Under the pieces are notes generated by a model. The model did no database searches. It was not told the DNA's origin and saw only the letters and a program-made list of their open reading frames with translations. Position numbers and translations under genes: made by a program. Below are positions 43,391-55,300 of a stretch of DNA of 64,000 bases, one piece after another. Origin of the DNA: Trichopria drosophilae (Eukaryota > Arthropoda > Insecta > Hymenoptera > Diapriidae). The stretch covers positions 8,301,001-8,365,000 of the forward strand of contig CM059585.1 in NCBI GenBank assembly GCA_030407085.1, written 5' to 3'. Within the stretch, counting starts at the first letter, position 1. The number at the start of each line of letters is the position of its first letter.

Positions 43391-46300
43391 CTGAAATTTT
43401 TACATATTTTAATTTAACCAAAGCGTAGATATATCGGCAATTCCCTAAAGTACGTACTAAATTAGCGGCTCGTCTGGATTTAGGTAAGTCTAGTTGAATG
43501 GGTGTTAGTTTCGGTGGTTGAAAACCAATTTTCTGTGCTAGTTTTTCAACGTACAGCGCTGAACCAATTCCTATGACGTCTGACACCGTGTTTCCGAATG
43601 CTGCCGCAGCCATCGTTGATAGAACTACAACGGATCCGATTGTGGCTTCGATGGAATCACCCTTTATAAAATGTAAAATATGTAATAAAGTACATTATAG
43701 ATGTCGATTTTATTCATTATTAACCCTTTTAGCTAAAAATTTTGAAGTGTGCTTTATTCCCGTCGAGAAAATCACCAAAAAACGACTATTTTTGCACAAA
43801 TTTTTCAAAATGAAAAAAAAAAATGCCACGTTAGGTCGATTTTCTCAACCGAAACGGATTTTAACCTTTTAGCTTCGGGGATGGTCGAATTTGATGTTTA
43901 AATACTTAAAAAATAGTTTTGCAATTCCTCTAAACAATTTTGACCTTCAAAATCGGTTTTCCAATGTCAAATTTCATTTCTAGTAGAAGCGAGCGATTTT
44001 CAAGCGAGTCAGATGCATTTTTCACTTTTCGTCGGCCATATTGGATCCGCCATTTTGAATTTTGAAAAACTGACATCAGATTCGTAATCAGCGACCCCAA
44101 AAACCCCCGATTAACAATTTTCAAGCGAATTGTATCATTTTTTGAAAAAATCATCCGCCATATTGGATCCGCCATTTTGAATTTTGAAAAACTGACATCA
44201 GATTCGTAATCAGCGACCCGAGAAACCCCCGATTAACAATTTTCAAGCGAATTGTATCATTTTTTTGAAAAAGTCATCCCCCATATTGCATCCGCCATTT
44301 TGAATTTTAAAAAACTGATATTGAATTCGGAATCAGCGACCCCAAAAACCTCCGAGTATCGATTTTCAAGTGAATCAGATGCATTTTTAGCTTTGTAAAA
44401 TTTTTTGCATCTATAATTTTTGCATTTCCTAACAGATCAATTTGTACTAGAATTTCCCCGCAGCGTAAAGGTTAATGAATGAAATGCATATATAAAAAGT
44501 GATCCTGATTGTTGAACATCCAGGATACAGTAGTCCCCCCCAATATTTGCATTCTCAACATATGTGTCACTCCTCGATCGCTGTTCCCTACCGTCGACGT
44601 AGTGGGGGAAAAGATTTCTTCTCTTCACTAAGCAAATATTGACAGGGTTAGAAAATGACAGACACGGTAAGGCAAATGTTGGGGGGGAGGGGGGGGGGCA
44701 AAGTTCTGAAAATCAAAACAACGAAAGGCTAAACTTTCAATATTTTAATTTGCTTTCTTTTTGCCCAATTTTTCAAAAACAAAATGAAGAAAATCACGCT
44801 GGAGCCATGCTATATCGAAATTTTGGCCTTTCTGTGTGTTGATTTTCGGAACTTTGTTCTCTGGCTGGGGGAGGGGAGGAACTGTAAATAATATACTAAT
44901 AGAATATTTTTTAGAAGCAATGGCCGCAGAACGAAGCAAATTTTTTCAAAATTATTAATTCCTTGAAATAGAGATCATAAAAAGTTTTTTTTTTTAGTTT
45001 TATAATGATGATATAAATATTGAATGGTTATGGACGAAAATTATAACAATTTTGAGTTGATAAATCCAAAATGGCGGATCCATAATGGCCAGTTTATGTA
45101 AATTGTACCATTTATATGAATCGTTGTTCCATAAATGTGTTTCAAAGTTGAACATATATGTTGGATAATTACGAAAATCATACCTTACCGTACAAGATCA
45201 AAATGGCGGATACAAAATGGCCTCCGGTACACATCATTTAATTTGATACATACATACTTTACTTACGTTAATTAACCCTTACAGGCACGGTGTCGATCCA
45301 GATCGACACCTTTTTGTAATGCATTTTTTACATATTTCAGGTAATTATTAATCAATTATCTTGCAATTTTTTACTTTATACCTTAGGAAACATAAATAAA
45401 TCAATATTTATCATTAATTATTATGTTATAATTGTTTAAATAATTAACAAATTGTAAATTTTATGAATTTTTTCACAAAAAATGTATGCTGAGACGAAAA
45501 CGTCACTCAAACATGACGAAACTGGGTACTCGGGGGTTTTTGGGGTCGCTGATTACGAATCTGAACTCAGATTTTTAAAATTCAATATGGCGGACAGAAA
45601 TGTGGAAAAGTTACTTGATTGATATGAAACTGGGTACTCGGGAGTTTTCGGGGTCGCTGATTACGAATCTGAACGCAAATTTTCAATATTCAAAATGGCG
45701 AATTTGATATGGCATACCCGAATGTTAAAATCTCATAGTTCGCGGCTGTAAAACTCACCTGTATTCGTCGTTTAGTTTTAAATTATTTACCAAAAATAAA
45801 TAATATTGCCTAAAACTACCAAAAAAATATAACAAAAATACCAAAAAAATGGAAACAATAATTCCAGTTTCATCAGTCGATCAAATAGATTTCTCACATT
45901 TCGGTCCGCCATTTTGGATTCGCCATATTGAATTTTGAAAATCTGAGTTCAGATTCGTAATCAGCGACCCTGAAATTCCTCCGAGTACCCAGTTTCATCA
46001 CGATCAAGTAACTTTTCCATATTTTGGTCCGACATTTTGGATCCGCCATAATGAATTTTCAAAATCTAACTTCAGATTCGTAATCAGCGACCCCGAGAAC
46101 CCCCGAGTAACGATTTTCAGCCATTTTCCGCGTAAGGAAAAATGTATGCTTGAAAGGGTTAAAAATTGTTTCAAAATTATTATAATTTTCGTAATTATTC
46201 AACATATATGTTCAACTTTGAAACACATTTATGGAACAACGATTCATATAAGAGGTACAATTTACATAAACTGGCCGTTCTGGATACGCCATTTTGGATT

Positions 46301-49300
46301 TATCAACTCAAAATTATTATAATTTTCGTCCACAACCATTCGATATTTATATCATCATTATAAAACTCGAACAAAAACTTTCTATGATCTCTATTTCAAG
46401 GAATTAATAATTTTGAAAAAATTTGCTTCGTTCCGCGGCCATTGCTCCTAAAAAATATCCTATTAGTATATTATTTATCTTCAACAATCGGGATCACTTT
46501 TTATATATGCATTTCATTGATTATATCCGTGAAAATAAAAAAAAATCGTGAAAAAGAAAAAAAACTACTTAAATAACATGAAATTTTTTTTTTTATTTTG
46601 GAAAATTTGTGCAGAAATAGTCGTTTTTTTGTCATTTTATGGATGGAAATCGATAGAGCACACTTGAAAATAGTCGGTAATGTATTTTCCAAAATGGAAA
46701 AAAACTCTTTTTACTGAAGAAACTGAGCTGATGTTGACGTACCTACTTTTCTCATTTTGGACAAAAAAGTGTTAATTGTCTGAAAATAAACAATAAATGA
46801 ACTTACGGCAATAATCATGATGAAGTTGTCAAGGAATCCAAAACCGATGAAAGGAATCGCATTTGCCACCGACACTGTAAGCATAATTTAATTAATTTAT
46901 TAGTAATATTAAAAAATCTATACGTTTAACCACCTTCAAAATTAGCTAAATGAAATACACTTTTAAAAAATTTGAAAAAATTATTTCTTTAGTCATTGTT
47001 GACGTGGAATTCAGTGATAGAATAAAAAGTATACATTTTTTTTACCCAAAAATTTGTTTTTTTTTTAAATAAATGGAATTTTTTAAAATCCATACGTAAT
47101 TCTTTAGAAAATCTTATGTTCACCCTAAATTTAAAAAAATTGTACATAAATTTAGATAAATGTAGAAGCATTTAAAAAAAAATTCTCGCTTAAATATAGG
47201 GGTCCAAAAAATTATTTCTAAAGTAACATTTAACGTGGAATTCAGTGGTGTTGGAAGAAAAATGTAATTTTTTTTCGTCAGAGCAGGCGTAAAGTATGCT
47301 TTTACGCGCACTTTTGCGGGCGTAAAGTTGATTTTTACACTCACTAGGCGTAAAGTGAAAAATCCGGGGAAATGTGCCTTTTGTTATGAATAAACAAATA
47401 TACCCCTCTCACTTGGACAACCAAGATTCCCCATTACTGTAAACAATAACTCATATGTTTATAGGAGAATCAATAGGAAATCCGGATGAAATTCCCGTAA
47501 AACAAAAAAAAAAAAAAACAATGCAAGCAAACAACAGTGAAAATGTCAATAATGCAACCGTTAATAATAACGCCACATCGAAAACATTTACGTTCAATCT
47601 TCATTTCAATAATTGAATTAATTAATTATTAATATAAAAAAATACAATGTATTTGTAATACAATATGAAATTATTTATTATATAATCTAGTTCAAATTTA
47701 GTATTATAGATTAAATTCTATTCTAGTTTAAACATTTTTTTCTATTTTAACCTAAAGTTTTGTTGTGAATAAACATAATAATAACGTTTAAAATTCAATT
47801 AAAATCACGAGTTGAAATTTACTTATTAAAGCTTACAAAATTACAAGTTTATTTACACGCTACAGCATCAATTAAAATCAAGAATCACTATTTATGTACA
47901 ATTTAATGTCAATATATATTTCTATTAATAAACAATATAATTAATAAATATTTTTTTACTACTTTATTCTAAAACAAAATACACTTTTAAGAATGTATAT
48001 TCAAGTATCAAGGGGGCTACGCCTAATATGGAAGCGTCTTTCCGCCTACATGTGACGAAAAATAATGTTCGCACGTGGGGCGTAAAGTCGCAGTTTACGC
48101 CCACCGTACGAATATAATTATTTTACTCTTAAAAGAATTGGTTTGTTCCATAACATTTTTTTTAAGTAATGTACATAAGAACATATTTTTTACGATGTAA
48201 ACATAATACTATTATTATTGTCATTATTCATAGCATGTTTATTGTATTTCCGTAATCTATTACTTGTTGGATAATTATTTAATTTAGTTAGTTCGAAATC
48301 ATGGATTTGTCGTTTGTTGTAAGCCAAAAAGGAAAAAGATTACTAAATTATAACGGTTATATATGTATAATACAATACGCTCAAAGCCGGAAAATGTAAC
48401 ATGGAGGTGTGTATATTTGTCAGTGAAATGTCGTACTGCGTTAGTACACACTAATTCTAGTCAAAAAGTGGTAAGTTTTTATTTTGTGAGTATTTACGTA
48501 GATTATCCCGCAATTAAAATTGTTATGTATTAATAATAAATATTATTTGTAATTTGATGAATAAATGTGTTTATTCATTTCGTAGAAATTTTCTTGTATT
48601 TAATTTTATTTACTTGTATTCAATATTTTGTTCATTTTTATTTGTGATATTTTAGTAATTTGTTATTTTGACGGGTGTTATTTAGACATGTAACCTGAGT
48701 AATTATGATGGATTAAAAAATTATATTTGTCATACGATGTGTAAGGGAAAGCCATACTAAAATTATTCGTAGAAAGTATTTAAGATAACTGAGAATACCA
48801 GATTAATCTGGTATTGGTGGATAACTCAAATGTACTTTCTAAGAAAAATCCGACTTTTACTGCCTACAACTAAAAAACCAGATCTATTCTTAATCTTTTT
48901 CACAAGTCGAGACATCAATGGATAAAAAAGACAGGCACATGATAAAAAACCGAATTTCAAATATTGAAAAAACCGACACACAAAAAAACGATGACTATCA
49001 AAAAGCCAATGAGTCATAAAGCAGTAATATTCGTGAAAACAAGAATGTCAGTTTTTTAAATGTCGATTTTTCAATCTTTCGGATTTTTGAAATTCGGTTT
49101 ATTGACATGTACCCAAAAAGACTGTATTTTAATGTTTCTTTTTACTTCCAAACATTCGAAAGGACACATTTCTTATCAAAGAAGAATGTAATAAAGTTAA
49201 TTCAATATACTAGAAAGAATTACTTCCTTTTTTTTTTCCCTGAAATAAAAATCTAAATTGGACAGAAGTAATTCCGAAAGAAGCCGATGGAAAAGGTTTT

Positions 49301-52300
49301 AACAATATAGCCGCAACTTGAAGTTATTTGTTAAAAATATTCCAAACTTTGTTTCGTTTTTAATCTTCAGTTTCTCGCCTCTGCGGCTTTAGAACTTAAT
49401 TCCATGGAGTAATTCGTATTATATGAAGATCAATTTAAAAATAAACAATTCAATGCGAGAACGCCACTATAGTTACTGTAAGTATTCCACGAACAATGAG
49501 TAACATATCGATCAATTGGTTCAACAAAGCGCAAAGCCTTTTATATACACTTCTTTTGTTAAGAATTCAAATAATATTATAGTAATATCAATTGTTTGAA
49601 ATCGTGGAGGAAGTTAATGCACGCCGATTGAAAAGTTTAGATTATCCCTTTACACTTTTTCCCAACTATTTTCAACGTTCATTTTCTCTACTAATATGGA
49701 TGTAAAATAAAAGAGGAAGAACCATTTATAACGTGTTTGGGATCGCTCTGTCAGAATCTGTCAATAAAATGGCAAAAAAATGAATTTTCAACAAGTTACG
49801 GCCATTTTTATGAAAAAAAATAAGGAATTTTTAACAATTTTTTTTCAAAAATGACTTTTTTCATACGGCAAGTATCCAGAGCACTGTTTCACTTTAAAAT
49901 ATGGCGTCCGCAATGTCTAAACTTCAAAATGGTGAAACGTACTTTTGACAATTTTAAGATGGCGGATCCTAAATGGCGACGAAAGAATTTTTTCACAAAT
50001 GGTAATATCCAGTGTCCGTTTCATTAAAAAATTTATTTTTTTTAATGATACTAAGTATCTAATTATTTTGTGGATCGCCGATCACGAATCTGAAGTCAAA
50101 TTTTAAAAATTCAAAATGGCGGACGATATTTTCAAAATTGTTCGGATTATTTTGAAACTTGTTACTAGGGATTTTTGAGGTTGCAATATGGCGGACGATA
50201 TTTTCAAAATCGGTCGGATTAATTTGAAACTGTCTTATTGCTTTATTAGTATTTTAATGTTGCTAGGCCCAAAATGCGGGGAGGTAAACTTAACGTGAAG
50301 AGCATTTAGTCTATTCTTTATTTATTTTTTTTAGAAAGTTTACTATAACTTATCGGTTGTATAGAATATTATATGCAATCAAAGCAGATTGTGTATTTCG
50401 TACTTACGGTGAGTTTCCACAAAACACTTAAATATTCGTAAATTTATATCAAATTATTACAAAGTTACAACAAAAATATTAAAAATGAAAATACAAAAAA
50501 AAAATAATAAAACTGGAAATACAAAACAAAATGGCTTTTCACATTCCTTTTACCTCCTCGCAGTTTGTGCCGGGCAACACTAAAATAATAACAAAACAAT
50601 AAAACAGTAACAATTTTCAAAACAGTCCGATTAATTATTAAAATAACATACACCATTTTGAATTTTTCAACAAAAAATATTTAGATACTCAATGTCATTA
50701 AAAAATAACAAATCTTTTAATAAAACAGACACTGGATATTACCATTTGTGGAAAAAATTCTTTCGCCGCCATTTAGGATCCGCCATCTTAAAATTTTAAA
50801 AAGTATGTTTTATTATTTTGAAGCTTAGACATTGCGACGCGATATTTTGATGTGAAATAGAGCTCTTGATACTTGCCGTATGAAAAAAAGTCATTTTTTA
50901 AACAAAATTATCAAAAATTCCTGCTTTTTTCATAAAAATGGCTGTAACTTTTTGAAAATTCTTTTTTTTTTGCAATTTTACTGGCAGATTATGAAAGAGC
51001 GATCCCAAATACATTAGAAATGGTTCTTCCTCTTTTATTTTACATCCATATTAGTACAGAAAATTAACGTTGAAAATAGTTGGAAGAAAATGTCCTTCCA
51101 AATGTTAAAGGGTTAAGACATTAGTTTACTTTTCTGATGTATTTATATGTATTTAATTTTTATAGGGGAAAGTCGGTTATCTATCAATTTCTAAGTAACT
51201 AAAGACATTTCAAAGACAAAGCGCAATTCTAAATGTGTTTGGTTTTCGCAAAAAAATGTCCGGCGCCCCTGTCAAACTTTGCTGAAGGTTATCAAGTACA
51301 AAACGTAAGTGTGTATACTTGGCTGTGGTCCAGTGTTTTAAGAAATATTATAAATTTAAAGGATACAATAATGTTTGTCACAAATCACTGTTAATTTACA
51401 ATCTGCGCTTAAAAATGTTATTATTAACGATCGGGTACCGCCGGAAACGATAACGTTGAGTTTTAATTTTGCAATATTGTTTTATAACAAACCAGTTGAA
51501 GTGTAATTTTACTTAATTATGGAATAGTATCTTAACATAAACCCTTTGTTGCTGAAAATTTAAAAAAAATACCGAAATTTAAAGGAAAAATTAGTGAAAG
51601 AGAAAAATCGGATGGATATAAAATGAAAGAAGCAATTAAATGTGATTTAAGGCGTTTATATAGATACAATTATGTTAATAAACTCGTATTTCTTGCTATT
51701 ACGATGTTCTTACTCGTATCCCAACGGGCACAAAGAACCCAAATGTTTCTAAAACGTTTTTAGAATGTTCCAGAAACGTTTCTAAAACGTTTTATGTCTG
51801 CAACATGGATGAAACGTTTATAAAACGTTCCGTAAAAGTTGCAGACATAAAACGTTTTAGGAACGTTTCTGGAACATTCTAAAAACGTTTTAGAAACATT
51901 TGGGTTTTTCATACAAAGTGTAAAAAATTTAAAATATTGAAGTTGAAAAAAACTTCAAAAGCAAATAACTTCTTAATCCGTTACTATTTGAAATAAATAT
52001 GTTATTTGTTGTTTCTTGGTAAGCGGATAGTTTATAGAATAAAATGTACACTAATTTACGTTTCGGTCAATTTATTTAAGACGCTCTTCAGAAATGTATT
52101 AAAAATTCTGTATGAAATCCATATAGGCACTATTTAGAAAAAAAACTGTTAAAAATTGTGAAAACAGAGCATCTTGGAACCAATTTTGATTAATTTTTGA
52201 AGGCACTTGCTTGAGTCAAGATGTTACGAAAAATACATAAATAAAACTGATGCGAAACGCATTTTGATAATAGTTTAAATTATAACCGCTAGAGGGATGA

Positions 52301-55300
52301 TTTTTCATAGTAAATCCAATAGATTTAAAATCTCAAAACGATGTTTTTCGAAACAATGTGCACGATTTAAAACAAATCTCAACAGATTCACTTGCTTTTT
52401 TTTTTTAATTAAAGCTTATTTAATTGTCTATCATATGAACTAAAAAGATTTATTCACTTTTTTGCTTACAAAAAGTTATTACCAAAAAAAACATGAAAAA
52501 ATAAGAAAAAAAAACAACAGTTTAAACAAGCACTTGTTTTTTTATATAGTAAATTAGTTACTTTTAGTTCATATGATAGCTATATGCATAAACCTTACAA
52601 ATAATTTTTGTGTTTCAGATGATTTTCTTTGCTGTTATCCTGCACATAGTAAAGAAGAAATTTTCAATAGCCTCAATTTGTTTTACTTATATTAATTGAT
52701 TTTTTTAATATAATTCTATAAACAAATTTTGTCAACTTCAATTCATACAAAATCCGGCTTTGTTCATCTTTATACCATCTTCGTGTTTTCAATCGAAAAC
52801 CAAAAAACAATGTTAATTAAAAATTTTGTTATTATTATCTTTAGTTAATTGACCTGTAACACCGAGAAGTATTAATTATTATTTAATTTAAAATTAAAGC
52901 GGTCGAGAAGAAAATTTTTTCGTTGTTATAATTTTCAACGATTACTGGACCCCAATACACGTTTATAAAACAGTACAAAATAAAAAATGATCCATTGAAT
53001 AGTTTTCTTTGTAAAAAAATCATGAAAAAAAGCATTTTGTTTAACGTTAAAAGTAACATTTTTTTTATTTATTATTTAACGTGCGGAATTGTCTTTTTAC
53101 ACAGTTTTTTTATATCATTATAAATTTTTGTGAAAGCTGCAGATCGTCTTAAGAGACGCCATACTTCACATTTGTGTATGAAATACAAGAACTGTATTTT
53201 AATGAAAAATAATCATTTTGACCTTATGACTTTGAAAGTGGACCACAAGGTCACCTTGATCACTTTCGTCAAGATCGTTAAAATCTGTTCGTTAGCACAT
53301 AAGTTAATCATAAATTGCTGAGTGATTTTTTTACATGTGACCTTTTCAAGGTCATTCTAGAAAATTATTAACCATTTTGAAGGTAATACTTTCGAAATAA
53401 GATGTCATAAATTGGGAATTTCCGTTTATAAAATCATTTTGACCTTTAAATGAAATAAATGTTTTTTTAATTTCCTTTTTTTTTTGTAATTTGTCTTCGA
53501 ATTAAATTATATCAATTTTTAATTTTTATTAAACATAAAATGTTGAAATAACAGTCAACTCGTTGCCGTGTGGAAAATAAACACAAAATACCACCCAGAA
53601 TTGCATTATGAGCAAAACAGCACGTAGTTTCGCGATTCGCTGATGCATTTATCACGAAACAAAAATAGAGCAAAATTTATGCTACTTTAGGATGATGTAG
53701 GTTAAGGTCTCCTTAAAATAAATATAACTTGTTTTGAAATACGAATTCTCATCTCCATGTTTCCTTAGTATTATCATTAATAATATTTATCTTACAATCC
53801 GAAAAAAAAATCTTAAAAAAAAAAGAATTTCTTAAAATAATCTTTGCATTTTTTAAATAATTTTTTTTTATTCTTTCGGGTATTTTCATTTAATTTTGGT
53901 TATTAAAAATAATACAAAATGATGATTAAATTAATAAAAATTAGTAAAAAAAAAATCATATTTTCGGAATATGACATAATTTTAAATTTCGGTTACATGA
54001 AATTATATTCACATAAAAAGTGTTTTTTAATGATTTTTCAAAAATTTATAAAATTATATAACAATAATTTTGAAGCTAATACTTTCGAAATAAGATGTCA
54101 TAAATTGGGAATTTCCGTTTATAAAATCATTTTGACCTTTAAATGAAATAAATGTTTTTTTAATTTCCTTTTTTTTGTAATTTGTCTTCGAATTAAATTT
54201 TATCTATTTTTAATTTTTATTAAACATAAAATCTTAAAATAACAGTCAACTTCTTGCAAAATAAACACAAAAAGTTATTAAGGACAGAAATGTCCGTTTA
54301 TAAATAAATAAATAAATACTAATAGTAATTACTAAATGCAAGTAATGTAACAAATATATAATTTACTAAAATTTGTAATTAATTAAAAAATTAAATTCCG
54401 AGAATTTAAATAACTTTTAGTTTAAACGTTTTAACTTACCAGGAGTGACTGGGTATAACTGGATTTTATTTTCAGTGATTTATTTCTAGAACGTTATTAT
54501 ACATTGTTCACGGAATGCTTAAGATAAATTACTGTTTTCTCCTCGTCACAATCAGATGATCTTTTTTAACTTCGTTATGTACCAAAACAATTCATTTAAG
54601 TGATTAAAATATATTTAATAAACATAAATTATAATACACAATTTATCTAAAAAAATTAGTAAAGATTAACCCTTTAACGCCCACCGTTTTCCATCGAAAC
54701 CACTTTTGACTTCAAACCTTCATAACTTGGAATATTTTCGGTTTCCAAATACCCAACACCTACAAATTTATCCTACTTTGTGAAACAAATTTTTATTGCA
54801 ATAAAAAATTAACATTTTTTAAATTATTACACTAATAAAAAAAAAATTTTGTGGCAAGATTTACAAAAAAACCAGAAAATCAAAAATTGAATAAAGTTAA
54901 GCTAAAGAAAATGACTACTCGGGGATTTTTGGGGTCGCTTATTACGAATCTGCAGTTAGTTTTTCAAAATTCAAAATGGCGGACAAATTTTTTCAAATTG
55001 GTCGGATTCGTTTGAAAGTTGTTACTCTAATCTGACCAATTTGAAAAAATCCAACTGTTCTAAAAAAGTCGGGCGTTAAAGAGTTAAAAAAACTAAAATA
55101 CTAAGAAAGAAGAAATTATTTTACGATATATCATTTCTACATTTTTTTGTCTCAAATTTAGTTTTAAATAATTATTTTCTTCTTACGATAACAAGAATAT
55201 GTGATTCTTACCTCGTACTAATTCCTTTCCAGTTGGTTGAGGGACAGTCTCCACTAGAAAGCGGAACATAAATTTGTTATACGATATTGTCAACGCAAAT

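Larger units (their letters stand above)
43722..46690. mobile_element. Large foldback in TMEM65 intron 4 containing three insertions
   Basis: The inverted arms correspond piecewise: 43741-43830 with 46570-46670, 44476-44520 with 46480-46520, and 44885-45170 with 46163-46480. The left arm starts next to TTAACCCTTTTAGC (43722). The gaps in the left arm are two separate elements (43865-44471, TTAA-flanked; 44528-44884, TA-flanked), and the loop contains a third (45276-46158, TTAA-flanked). The right terminus is not clear. Confidence 0.7.

Noticed and set aside
53367..54275. Direct repeats as a pair of LTRs
   Set aside because: No TG...CA ends, no target duplication, and only about 480 bp of noncoding DNA between them.
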